The notes under the pieces are model-generated. The model did no database searches. It saw nothing but the letters and a program-made list of their open reading frames with translations, and was not told where the DNA came from. The position numbers and the translations under genes are program-made. A stretch of 64,000 bases of DNA from Clavelina lepadiformis (lineage: Eukaryota > Chordata > Ascidiacea > Aplousobranchia > Clavelinidae): positions 13,454,001-13,518,000 of the forward strand of contig NC_135240.1 of the NCBI RefSeq assembly GCF_947623445.1, given 5' to 3'. How positions within the stretch are numbered: position 1 is the first letter of the stretch; the number at the start of each line of letters is the position of its first letter. Of the stretch, positions 23,010 to 34,724 are shown in pieces.

Positions 23010-23870
23010 ACTCCGTGCAGAAGTAACTGCAAGGAAAAAGAAAGCAAAATAATAGAGCTTAAAGACAAGACGATACAACAAACAATTATAGGTGCGAAGG
23101 TATTGTTCAAAATAACGGGCTGCGGTGATAGCAGACGTTAGGAATGGCAAGGTGCAAAAAACAGTATTGACTTTAGAAGGTACCGGTGGAAATGGTAAAG
23201 CACAAATTATTACAGGCGTGGGATAGGTAGATTTGTTATAAACTTTCAATAAAAACGATGAACTGTTTTCGTAGGCTTGTTTATTAAGGGTTGGATTGAA
23301 TTGTTTAATAAAAACTCCTCGACTCTGTTCGGAAGTTACTGCAAGAAAAAAGGGCGCAAAAGTCAGAGCCGCTGCCACTATTTCGCCGAAAACAACCGTG
23401 CATTCAAAGTTCTTTTTCACAGTTTCTTGTTAATCTACCTTAAATGTTACAATATAGTAGCCTAAGTCTAACCTAAATTTACCTTCTAGTCTAAATCTAA
23501 CTTTAATTAAACCATAAATACCTAAAATCAACATCTTACATGGCCTTTCTCTTAACGTAACCGCCTATCTTTAACAGCGTAATCTGCGTAATCTACTTAC
23601 GGTGAAATAGGCACTCTCTAAAGTCTAAACGATAATTAATTAATAGGTGTGAAGGCACAGTTCAAAACACCGGCCTGTGGTGATAGCAGACGTTACGAAC
23701 AACAAGGTGCATAAAACTGTATTGACTTTAGCGGATAACGGTAGAAATGGTAAAGCACAAATAACTACGGGCATGGGGTGGGCAGATTAATTATAAACTT
23801 TTAATAAAATTGATGAACCATTTTCGTAGGATTGTTTATTAAGGGTTGGATTGAATTGTTCAATAAAAAG
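23010..23870. repeat. Imperfect tandem/direct repeats within retrotransposon debris
   Basis: A block at about 23088-23312 recurs at about 23640-23868 with roughly 80% identity. Both contain GTGATAGCAGACGTTA, GGTAAAGCACAAAT and TTATTAAGGGTTGGATTGAA. A shorter block (GACTCCGTGCAGAAGTAACTGCAAG at 23010, shared core AACTGCAAG) recurs at 23321 just after the first copy. The pattern suggests a ~310-bp unit duplicated in tandem, with about 240 bp added in the second. The position, on the 3' side of a minus-strand LINE, suggests a repeated LINE 3' UTR. Confidence 0.6.
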
Positions 23871-23879
23871 TGCTTGGTA

Positions 23880-24600
23880 AAAAATTATAATTATACACGT
23901 TTTGTAAGTGTGTATGAGTGGTATTTAATTACTCTTCCTACTTTTTTCGTGGTTTCTTCTACAAGATTGGTAGTCAATAATTGTGTTATAAAAGGCTTTT
24001 GTGCTCCAAGTTGCAGTAATTGTCTATCCCAATGTCGCAGCAAGTGCGGCTTTGTACTGCTCGCAACATTCAAACGATCTTGTGCCCATTTTCTTGGTAT
24101 GGCCGATATGAGTTTAATATATTCGATAAAGGTTTTATTGTTAAGCGAAATGCCTTATTTTTCTGTTATTTCATCGTATTGCAGTGTTTCACCGTTAGTC
24201 TTGATAATTTCTTCATAGAAATATAAACTCGTCAATGCGAGTTTATTAATAAAAAAGATTTTACTTCTATATTCTAACTGCTTCTTAATCTTAAACCAAA
24301 GGTTTTTTTGTCGAAATGAAATTTTTCGTCGGATTTACTTAGAAATTGCTTTCATGGTTTTATTGATTAACGCGCGTTGTTCTCAATGGCAATAACTTCA
24401 TGTTATCAGGGAAGTTTGATAACAACGCACACGTTATTTCTTTTGTCGAGTAAAATTGTTTTTCAGTGTTTTTCCAAGGAGTTGCGTAACTATCATCAAT
24501 AAGTTGTTTAACCCACTTAAGTTTAAGCGCCAAAATATAGCTTTCCAGATCAGTCACATTTGCTCCGCAATCACAAATTTTCTGATACATTTGTTCGCGT
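23880..24600 (-). mobile_element. LINE 3' coding fragment (L1/Tx1-like), minus strand
   Basis: The block at 24360-24590 reads YILALKLKWVKQLIDDSYAT then PWKNTEKQF, the typical post-RT region of L1-group LINEs (ALKxxWVxRLLD...PWK). Further fragments follow to about 23890, with KLISAIPRKWA near 24100, again like LINE C-termini. Frames are interrupted and the RT palm is missing, so this is a 5'-truncated dead copy. The direct repeats at 23010-23870 lie where its 3' UTR would be. Confidence 0.6.
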
Positions 24601-25224
24601 TTGACCCTTTCCTATTTAGAGCCCCATATAAACAAAAAAACAGTTTGCGCGGTATCTTTTGCAAGAATTTAGGAGAAAATTTAAGAGAAACGAAACTAAA
24701 GCTGAGAATCGCCAGAAACCAAAACAATAAACGCAACGCAAAAAGTATTCTATTGTGAGTAACATAAAAATGCAAGGTGAAATAGTATTTAAGTGAAAAA
24801 TTATGTAACATTCTCCCACCTTAGTCGCTTTCCATCCCTGCAAGCGTATCATTCAACATCTGGGTAACGTCGAGTTTGACAGCGTTTGCGGCGTGGTCGT
24901 TCGTTGCTCAATAATTCAGAAGCAGCCGCAGCATTTACTTGACGATTTTTAATAAAATGTTTGTACCTGCTTTTGTGGCTTTTATTGCAACCATTTGGTA
25001 TGTAAAGTTTAGCTCAACCCTACCAAAGCTATATTTCTTGAGGTACTTCTGAAATTCCATTTGTCTCCATTTCTAAACTCTCGTACGCTTTGACGAGGTT
25101 CGACTCCGAATTTTTAGGGATTGTATCTCCTTCGGTTCGTATTAACATGTGGCCTGTAAATGGAAAAGAGTCGCTAATTATTGTATCGTAACTGTATTGT
25201 AGGCTATAGTTATTGTATCGTAAT

Positions 25225-25335
25225 CAAGTCATCAAACTCGAGTCGCAAGTCAAGTCATTTACCGTTTAAGACTCAAGTTAAGTCGAGTCTTTTAGTACAA
25301 GTGACTCGAGTCAAGTCGAGTATTTTGGTTAATAA
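25225..25335. repeat. Imperfect tandem repeat of a GACTCAAGTCGAGTC-like unit
   Basis: The motif ACTCGAGTC / AAGTCAAGTC appears repeatedly across about 110 bp in both orientations, because the core CTCGAG is palindromic. It has no reading frame of interest. It may be part of a dispersed repeat family. Confidence 0.6.
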
Positions 25336-25424
25336 GATTCGAGTCAAACCGAATCAATTAATATTCAAAAATAAACCGAACAGAAAGCAAAAACACCCTT
25401 TCCATCAACCACAAATGTTTAGGA

Positions 25425-25640
25425 TTAGTACAAAATTTGCTTCATTTGGCTACAACGTATCCATTTTCATTTTCTAATAAATAAACTGGGTGCAGTTTTT
25501 CAACTACAGTATATGGTCCTTTGAAGGAAAAGTAAAATTTTCTGGACTGACAGGCTGGCACGGCATTAGCCGTCAGCCAAACGTAGTCGCCTATCTCGGT
25601 GCGATCGTGTTTCTTTTCCAGCGTGTTTCAGGCAACCTCT
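25425..25640 (-). mobile_element. Ty3/gypsy-type integrase C-terminal relic
   Basis: The minus strand encodes KHDRTEIGDYVWLTANAVPA, then SRKFYFSFKGPYTVVEKLHP and VYLLEN, the fold after the integrase core in Ty3/gypsy elements (xxGDxVWL...KFxxxxxGPYxVVEKLxPV). A TGA interrupts it near 25440. No LTR, protease or RT could be linked to it, so it is a fragment left among other insertions. Confidence 0.65.
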
Positions 25641-25864
25641 TCCCCTAGCTACATGCACATCCTTATTGGTTTCTTAATTGTGATGTCATAAAAGCCCGAT
25701 ATTCGTTAAAATTAAGAGAGGAATTTGCGTGTTTTCCATTTGCTTATGGCAATAACTGGTTTAGCACTACATACTAATACAAATCCTTTCAGCAGTATAT
25801 TTACTGACAACTACCCGCTACTTTTTTGATTCAAGGTCAACTTTTTTTTGGACTTTCGCCTTAC

Positions 25865-26017
25865 TTTAAAAAGCTCCTCTTCTCCAGAAATCACTAAAGC
25901 ATGGAGATCAAACAAAACCTTTTTATATGATGTTTGTTTGTCTGCCTTATTGGTCACAATCACGTGACCTGAACTCCTGACCGATTTGATCATCTGTTTT
26001 TGTTTTGATTGAGGCAT
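25865..26017 (-). CDS. Candidate first coding exon of an unidentified gene
   Basis: From an ATG at 26017 the minus strand is open for 51 codons, MPQSKQKQMIKSVRSSGHVI onward, ending ELFK at a GTAAGG donor (25864). Composition is coding-like and basic. It lies about 0.9 kb upstream of, and divergent from, TBC1D15, so the two could share a promoter region. No downstream exon was found: the next 3 kb is transposon debris. It may be chance or a remnant. Confidence 0.3.
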
Positions 26018-26927
26018 TGCGTCATTAAGGGTATAGGTTAGTTAGCCGTTCTCTTGTACTTTTGCACTCCGACTTGACGGTTTGAATGGGAAGAAGTTAT
26101 GAGTTAATACAAAAGAAATTATGACATATTAATTTCTCAATACTCGATTCTGAGATGGGGGTGGAAAAGTAAAGTAGACCAAGCTGCTTGTAGACTGGGT
26201 CAGGGTGCCCAACTCCAGGATAGAATGTAAGTTTTTTTGCACCGGACAGCGTAATTTTCAATAACTGGTGTGCACCAGAAGGCAACAAAAAGTGTGCACT
26301 GGTATGCGTGAGTGTGCATCAAATACCATTGTTTGGGAATTACTTAGCTTACAAAGTAGCTTTTTTGACCCATTTTGTGCACCAGAATACGTTGTGCACG
26401 GAACATGTCCGGTGTACAACGCTCTCCCTCTCTCGCCTAACTGCCTATAGCCTAGTTGGAGGCATCGATTGATTGGCTACCAGCAGGCCATGGCTGACCT
26501 ACCGCCCAAACTGCCTAGCCTTGTTTAGGTGGTAGGCGGACCGACACCAATATAGGATACCAGTACTTTGTGGCTAAATCTGTAGCAGCTTACCGGTCTG
26601 TAGCCTACTTCATGGCAGCTTTCCAGGATTGCTTATTGGTTACTACTTACTACCATTATTATTAAACAAAGTGAAAGACTACAGCCAAATACTACTTGTT
26701 AGAGAATGTTTTGTGTAAAAATTTGTTAAAAATCTGAGACAACTTGCCTTAGCATCAGAAAACCAGCCCTATATTATCAAAACACTTTTAAATAGAAGGA
26801 TTTATTGCTGTTTGGTAACAGCAGTAAAAATTTGCTTCAAGATTGTTTGTTCTATATGCGGATAACCATAATTTTAGTTGTTCATTTAGTATATCTGTAA
26901 CTGCATGCTACTGGTGCAAGTGTGAAT

Positions 26928-29900
26928 ATGGATCAAAAGTCATCAGCGAAAATGGTAACTGGGTTTTTTTTGTATTTACAACCTATATAAGTTTTTACTA
27001 GGCAGATGTCTGTAACTGTCAAGTAATCACTGGATTGGCAATACTGCAGTAGCAAGAGTAGAACGTAAATTTAAAACCAGAGTTAGCTTGTATATTTATG
27101 TTAAAAACAGAAACATATTTCTCTCACGCATGCATCTGTTGCAGTGAAGAGATAGGAAAAAATGAACTTTACCATAACTTTGTTTGTGTATACCGTATAA
27201 ACAAGATAACTCTGATCTCAATTTTATGGTCTATATCAGCGTGGTCCAACTTCTTTTCATCGCGGGCCAAAATCAGAAATTTTTTTTATCTTGCGGGCCA
27301 ATGTTTTTAAATTAGAACTGAAGAAATGTGAAATTAGAACTGAAGAACAATGTGACATTGATATTAGAACTGAAAAAAGTTCTCTTTTTTATTAAGATTG
27401 AATCAAATTGAATTGAATCAAAGCTTACTATCAGTTTGCGGGCCAAAAAATCGGTGCTCGCGGGCCAACTTTGGCCCGCGGGCCTGCAGTTGGACCACGC
27501 TGGTCTATATTATCAGTTTTTGCTCTGTTATTTTTCATCTGCTGCATCTTTATCTTTTCTTGAAATTTCTTGCTTTGTTTATTGCTCACAAGTTTTCCTC
27601 TATACACACTTACAATATTACTAACCTTACTATTTTATGTTATTAGGTAGTGTATGAACAGGAAGGGGTTTTCATTCATTTCTGCATTCCTGGATCAGAT
27701 GATGATAAAATGCTTGGTGGTATTCTGACAATCTTCAAAGATGTAAGTCGAAACGTTTAATTTAAACAACATTTTTACCGATTGAAACAGTTAAATTAGT
27801 TGTTTTCAACTTTTTTATATATTAGGATCAATTCCCAAACATGTACAGTAATACATGCATACTAGAGAGTAGGGATGTGCCTGTATAAACATGCCTGTTG
27901 TTTTTATACCTTGTCTCTGTGGCAAGCGTGTCTTGTTTTTGCAAGCCTCTCCTGAGGTATTTTGGTAATGTGACCATATCATTGAAGTTCAGACATCTCA
28001 ATTCAAATTAGAGGTTCGGCCTTAGGAGTCTTCAATTCTTCACATATACATTTGATCTAGCAGCATCAAACCATGACCCTTTTTGTTAAAAGTTTCATTC
28101 CTGAAGCCTACACCTGTGAATGCGCTTTTTCATGGTGGTAAGGCTAATATTGACAAAGTTATATAGTCAACACCAAATCAATATTTGCTGTTAGGTAATA
28201 ATAATATCGTTGTTCTATTAATTGCGTTTGCTCAAAATAATGGTGGTAAAAATTCATTTTGGTTATCATTGCTGAGTACAGATTGCTGCCTTTTGTCACT
28301 ATTAAATGACTGTGGTGCAATCAAACAAAGCCAAGATGAGTACAGTGCAGGTCTCTTGAATGTCAAAGAACCTCTCTTTGTTTTATGCTTAATTCAACAA
28401 GCTACTCTAACCATGAAAAAACCAAGCTGTGTGTTCTCTACCTTTGACTCAACTATTTTAAGGCACTTGTCTCGCTCCTTCGCAGGCAGACAGAGCTGAT
28501 AGATGCCTCAAGAATGAGAACGCTTGTTCTTTTCGCCACTCTTGTATTGGGCCGATTTACCTCATTTTCCAATCTTTTAGTGCGTCACATACTAGTCAGC
28601 CAAAGCATTTTTGTTGGTTTATGGCCTTTAACATTTTGAATTCCATCACAATTAGCTGCATTAAAAGCTTTTGGAAATTTTATAGCTTGGTTAAATTCGA
28701 CCTCACTCTTGTTGATAATCTGGCCATGAAAGACCCAGTGAATGTAGATCATGCAGTTGGCGTCAAAACATGGGATCATTATGAGTTCAGTGGATTTGCT
28801 TTGCCTGGGTCTTCGAGAATCCAATAGGAGAATGGAGAATCCCTTTCAGTGGCACTGTCGCTTAGTCTTGTGATCATAATAATAGATTCAGCTTTCACGT
28901 CACAGGTAACAACAGTGTCATGAGCACTTGGGTTTGAAGTAAAAAGTCCCATCGTTTCCTTGCTGCTCTTAACACACATATCCCTCTGTTCTTCACTGAA
29001 CAATCTTGGAACAAAATTTGTGCATGTTCAAGTCGTTATGCATGGTTTTATGCACAGTTCCTTTTCCTGCATCAAATGATTGTTGCCTTTTTCCGCAAGT
29101 TAGAAGTGAAGAATAACGGTCTTCATCTAGGAAGCTGTGAATTTTGACAATTAATTCTGGTAGTCTCTTCTATTTTACTCTGCCAAATCTTTCATTGTCC
29201 CTCACATGACTCACATGTCCTCTTGGAATTATTTGTGCTTAGCGGTAGACAGTTGCCTGGCAAATTATGATATTTGCAAATTCATAAATTTAGCAGCACC
29301 TACTGTATATCACGTATGTATCTGTTGCAGCTGTATAGATTGCTCTAACTGCCAATAGCTTGACAGGTGACAGTTTATAGCCCAACCATGCCAATCAGTG
29401 CAGTGCCAGTTTAACGGGTAGCGTATGTGATTTAAAGGATACCGTAACTTCATTGCTGCAAGTGATTTAGCTACCGGATTTTTTATGTTTAAGACAATCA
29501 TAATTTATGCAATTACAATGCTTCACGTTGCTAATTTCTTCACATGACGCCTAATTGGACATAAGCTAAACTGAAACTCCTACACTTCTGACTTCAGTTG
29601 ACAACCACGTAAGAAAAGCAAAAGCAGTAGCGTGTTATTAAGCAACTTAACTAATCTATGACATAACAAGAGCCTTAATCTATGTCACAATGAAGGCTAA
29701 AAACTGAGACTTTGCGATTTTCTTTTGCCGATAAGTATCTAAAAAGAATTATTTTTCAAAACTATTTTACCAGAATGTTCAGTGAGTATTGTTCTTTCAT
29801 AGGAAATTAACTTGTTTTTGGAGTTTCCCCTCACTTTAATGTAAGCTCTGTAAATAATTAATAGCTGCAAAAGGAATGATCAAAAATCTGTGATGCTAGA

Positions 29901-30988
29901 AAGCAGATTGTGTTTTATAATAGAATTTCTTATTCTACCAGGATGAACACTGTTATCTCCAATGGAAGCCCTATGACAACATTGTTACACCACCTCCTGC
30001 GGAACATGAAGCTCAAGTTTTAAGTGTTTCATCTAGTGCAGTGGTTGGAGAAGATAAGCAGCTAGATAGGTATTTCTGTCAATTTTGTGCTGCCCAGTTA
30101 GTTCCCAACCTTTAGTGCTGACTGTACGCATAGTGTTTCGTTGCAGATTTTTTTGCCCTATAATATTTAGATAAAATCCTTACCACCAAAAATCAAGAAA
30201 AAGTTTGAAATTTAATCTCGTACCCCTAGTTAAGTTATTAGAACTTGCGTTATTAGATTGATATGTGAAATTTCCCTTTTTGTGACCAAAGATATTTTAT
30301 ACTGATAATGTACTTTTAATTAAAACCGAAGCTCTGCATTCAACCATGAAATTACATCTGAAATGAGGCTGCCCACTCCCGAAGTTGCACTGGATCCTGA
30401 CTGGACAATGGTTGCAAAAGATGCAAAAAAGGAATCTTCTACAGATGAGTCTTTTGATCTCAGTATGGATGTACTCTCTGCAGAATCCCAAGAGAGTAAT
30501 TCTCCACAGTACACTTTCACTATCCCACTTGAGGACATTCGATGTATCAAAAAGTAGGTACTATTTTCTTGTAATTATTTTTAGTTCACCTGTATTAGTG
30601 TACGTATTGGTTTCATAGTAGTTAATGAGCTTGGTATGAGTGATATTTTTGCTGTAGCCTGCAAAATGTATAAATAGACCCTGCCAGTAATTGGCACTTC
30701 CATTCAAGCTTTATAAATCGAAATTCATTTTGTATTATATAGTTGATTGAAATTATTGTTTGAAAGTTTTGTCTCATATGTCAAATTTTTGGAATAGTAA
30801 TTAGTCGTAATATATGCTAGATCCAAAAAAGGTGTTGCTTGGGCATATCTTTTGCTAGAATTGGCAGATGGTGCATCTCTGCCTACTCTACATTTTCACC
30901 AAGGTGGCTCTAAAAAGTTTTGGAAAGTGTTGGAAAGATATGTAACAACAACTAAGTTAGTATACGTACTGTGCAAAGATACAATATG

Positions 30989-31031
<43 letters not shown>

Positions 31032-34000
31032 ATGTTATACATATAGTGTATATATATCGTGTGAGCTTAACTGGGACTTGAAGATTTTAATTTCGTTTTA
31101 TGCGTTGTGGAAAAGTGTATCTTGTCAGTCACTTCCTATATAGTATATTTTCATAAAGTTAGCATTTTTGTCTTGTTCTTATGTCAGATGTATCAATGTT
31201 AGTAAATGTATAGGTCTCTTAGACAAGAAAACACTATTGAAATAACACCACTCAATCAGAATGCTCTGACACAGTCTTTTGATCAACTCAATTTGTTTGG
31301 TGACAGTTCATTCCCCACACTTGGCGGTAAATTTTTGGAGGTAAGCAGTTGGCTTAAATTGTTATCTGTTTGTTGCTAGTAAATTTGCACTTTTATGCTT
31401 TACCCATCATTATCATCATACTGTACATCTGATGTTGTTCCATGACCTGTGCATTTGATAAATAGTGACAAGAACGTTATTCGTATATCTTTTACAGAAT
31501 CCTCTAACTTCAACATTCAATCAGTTCTCAAAAGTGACTAACTTCTTGCAAGACTTTCTGAATCCAGCTGAGACAACTCCACTGACAAGGCCAACCAATG
31601 AGCGAGCGTCTTTGATTGATGATGCCACTGAAGCGGTTGGTTCCAGTCGAATCCAGTTTAAGCAGGAAGGCGAAGGAAGTGCAGGCTTTGAAGTCATAAC
31701 TTGTGTAAGTGACAACAATATATAGGACATGAATACCAACCACATGACCACAAAGATGGACATTCTCTTTTCATTTCAACATTTTACCTTCTGTCACTCA
31801 ATATACTTTTGGCCTTTACCCTTTGCTTTCAAAATTTAGTCATAGACAACAACATTTTTCTCCACCATACTAAATGAGTTCAGTTTGCTTATAGCTATGT
31901 CTTACTGAATTTTGAGACAAAACGACTGTAGCACTTTAGATTTTGCAAAATCACATAAATTTAATTACAGGTTGGCTTAGTGTTGTAGTGTTTCTTTGGA
32001 ACATTTTCTCTGAGGCAATTTTGACTATACGATATGTCGATATTTTGACTATACGATATACGATATGTGGTTAATTATGTAGCCACATAAATTTTCTTGT
32101 AGTTGTCACAAATCTATCTATCTTGAAAAGCCTTGTAATTCAGGCTCTATTATCATGGTTATGTAATTCAGACATAGACATGCTTATTCTAAAATATTTT
32201 TTGGTACACAGTTTTGGCAAAGAATTATGTATGGTAAACTCGGAATAACCGAATTACATTTCAATCCGTATTGAAGTTAGTGTGATAGGTATTACTGTAT
32301 ATAATATTATGGGTGTTTTGCAGGCTGAACTTGGTCCACGATTGCATCCGCAGAGAGGCAAACCGATCAGCCCTGAGTACTGGACTAGTCACAAAGACAG
32401 TGAAGGAAGGATCACCGAAGTTGAACAAATTAAGAAAGACATATTTCGTGGGGTAGATGCATTAGGTTAACACCTTTTACGTGTATCACATGATCACTCT
32501 CACTCACCCTCACTAATTGCATTCTCTGTGGTTTGAGACACTGAACTGTGTGAAACACGGCAGGATTGATATTTTTTGTGTTTTTAAATTCAGGGTGTTG
32601 ATCCTTCATTACGCAAAGAAGTGTGGAAATATTTACTTGGTTATTATAAGTGGGAAATGACAAGCTGTGAGATAAGTGAGCTAAGAAGAAATAAGGAGTA
32701 AGTTTGCTATTTCTGAAGGTTTTATCCCTATTTTACAGTACTGCTATGCAGTGTGCAATTTGAAAAATGTTATGTGTTTATCAGGTTTAGTTTAATTATT
32801 TATAATTGCATTTAATTACATGCTTATATATTTGTAATTAAGTATTTTTTTGTATTTTTAAGGGAAGATTACTACCGAATGAAGTTGCAATGGAAGTCAG
32901 TGACACCAGATCAAGAAACTCGCTTCACTCCACTGAGGTAGATCCCTTTGTTTAATACGTTGTTTTTAGCCTAATCTGAAAACTGTTCGACTAAGAAAAT
33001 AAAAATGTTAATTTTCGCCCCGCACTCGTATATTATTCGCACGCTATGCTGAAAATAGTTTGCAGAAATCATCATTTTCTGGTATAATATTTCTGCCAGA
33101 GAAAACAAGAGCTTGATTGACAAGGACGTGACGAGAACCGATCGGACGCGGACCTTCTATGAAGGGAAAGAGAATGTCAGCTTGAAGCTTCTCAATGATG
33201 TCCTTGTGACATATTGCATGTATAACTTCGATCTTGGTATGTAGAGCTCTATCTTCTGATGTGTAAGCGTGTGTTGAACCGAACAGTCTTTCTAACGTAT
33301 ATAATTTGTCGGCCTTGGGTTATTGCCATAAATCCCATATTAATTTCATCAAAGAAATAAGATTGGCACGGGCACAGAATCGAAAATATTGTAATAAAAC
33401 TAACTGATTGAATAAAATCAGGAGCGTAATTAGCTCAACATGTTGGATGAGGCATGAGAACTTATTACTTTGATATTATATTCCGGACATTTTGAATGTA
33501 TTTCGGTGATGATATTATTATGTTCTTCATATGAGAACTTGCCTCTATTTTTGCAGGTTATGTTCAAGGTATGAGCGATCTGCTTTCTCCCATACTGGAG
33601 CTCATGGGAAATGAAGTTGATGCTTTTTGGTGCTTTGTTGGATATATGGATATTGTGGTCAGTAAATGCATACTTTATTAAATTGCTCAATCTCTTGGAA
33701 AGCTTTTCTTGAACTATCTTAAAAGGGCATTGTGGTAAAGACTTCCAAGGACTTGTATGGCATTCCTTCAAAATATGAAATTTGGTTATTTACAGCAACA
33801 CAATTTTGATGTCAATCAAAATGGTATGAAGGCACAGCTGCGCGACTTGCGAACGTTGATTCAGTTTCTTGATCCAACATTTTTTGACAACTTGATTGAA
33901 AAAGATTCAAAAAACCTTTATTTCTGTTTCCGTTGGCTCCTCCTAAGATTCAAAAGAGAATTTTCTTTTGAAAACATCCAAACGTTGTGGGAGGTAATGA

Positions 34001-34724
34001 GTTGTTGTAACGATCGCTGCAAATTTTCACCAAATTTGTTTTGTTTCTCCGAAGTTAGGTTTTACCGCTTAAATTATTCTTTGCAAAATTTGTAACTATA
34101 GTGGAAGCACGTTAACTGAAAATATCTAGTAAGTCACAATAAATTAACTGATCATGGTGAATGTTTTCAGTCTGCGATTAATTTGGTGAGCTCCTTTATT
34201 TTCAAGTAATAAGCTTCCCATTGACATTGTACCGGTTATTTAGGTAATTTGGACCGGCTTACCGTGTGATAACTTCCATCTTTTGATCTGTGTTGCTCTT
34301 TTGGACACGGAAAAACCTGTCTTAATGGATAAAGATTGTGGCTTTACGGACATATTGAAGGTATCTATGTTATCATACTATAAAATGCTCACGGCCAAAT
34401 TTTGACAAATGCAAACTCCAACTCAAGTCGAAATAGTGTTTTCACGTTCCAATAGTTTTTAAAAAAGTTATTCTACGGTAAACTAGTTTACTAAATCTTG
34501 TTACGGCTAATGCGTTCTAGAAATACCTTACCGGTAACCGTAGATCTTTCATTCTTCAGCACGTTAATGGATTGTCTGGCAAAATCGATTTGCAATTGAC
34601 ATTGAGCAAAGCAGAAGGAATATACCTTCAACTCGCTACTTGCCAACGCGACCTATCCGACACTGTGCGAGACGTAGTAGGTTTATCAAAACAGACAAAA
34701 CGAAAACAAGAAAATGAAAATTAG
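26928..34724 (+). CDS. TBC1D15: TBC1 domain family member 15/17 (Rab GTPase-activating protein)
   Basis: A Rab7-directed GAP of mitochondria and late endosomes in mammals. Coding exons: 26928-26954, 27647-27742, 29942-30069, 30332-30553, 30821-30955, 31214-31340, 31498-31704, 32324-32452, 32594-32697, 32863-32937, 33100-33236, 33557-33657, 33796-33993, 34244-34360, 34560-34724. All are GT-AG and phase-consistent, giving 655 residues (human TBC1D15 about 690, TBC1D17 about 650). The N-terminal domain has VVYEQEGVFIH and LPTLHFHQGGSKKFW; FSKVTNFLQDFL and GFEVIT follow. The TBC domain starts near residue 350. It keeps the arginine finger (LIDKDVTRTDRTRTFYEG), the glutamine finger (GYVQGMSDLLSP), and FCFRWLLLRFKREFSF. 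Both catalytic fingers are intact, so an active GAP is expected. The C-terminus is short and lysine-rich. I cannot decide between TBC1D15 and TBC1D17; it may be the pre-duplication form. Introns 1 and 2 hold transposons. Confidence 0.95.
27237..27502. mobile_element. 266-bp hAT-type MITE in TBC1D15 intron 1
   Basis: The ends are perfect 15-bp inverted repeats: CAGCGTGGTCCAACT on the left and its complement on the right. They are flanked by an exact 8-bp target duplication GTCTATAT (27229-27236 and 27503-27510). Internal GCGGGCCAA repeats (GCGGGCCAAAATC, GCGGGCCAACTTTGG) face both ways. No coding capacity. CAG...CTG tips with 8-bp duplications are the hallmark of hAT elements. Confidence 0.9.
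28585..29210 (-). pseudogene. Mariner/Tc1-type transposase relic in TBC1D15 intron 2
   Basis: Minus-strand fragments in order: GTVHKTMHNDLNMHKFCSK (about 29060-29020, the helix-turn-helix tail of mariner transposases), RLFSEEQRDMCVKSSKET, the block HDTVVTCDVKAE, where mariners have the first catalytic Asp (VTGDE-like), then CMIYIHWVFHGQIINKSE, where mariners carry the second (xFWDxxGxxxxxxxxGxTIN). The gaps and shifts, and loss of the E after the first catalytic D, make it inactive. It is antisense to the host gene. Inverted ends were not located. Confidence 0.7.
30986..31026. repeat. (TA)n microsatellite
   Basis: About 40 bases of alternating TA just downstream of TBC1D15 exon 5, in the intron; flanked by TGTGTGTATG. 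Confidence 0.9.

Noticed and set aside
22941..23420. 159-codon minus-strand ORF
   Set aside because: It runs over the direct-repeat unit, contains the repeat twice, and has biased hydrophobic composition; best explained as retrotransposon 3' sequence.
30986..31046. Peptide with YIYIYIYI run
   Set aside because: Translation of the TA microsatellite past the donor of TBC1D15 exon 5.
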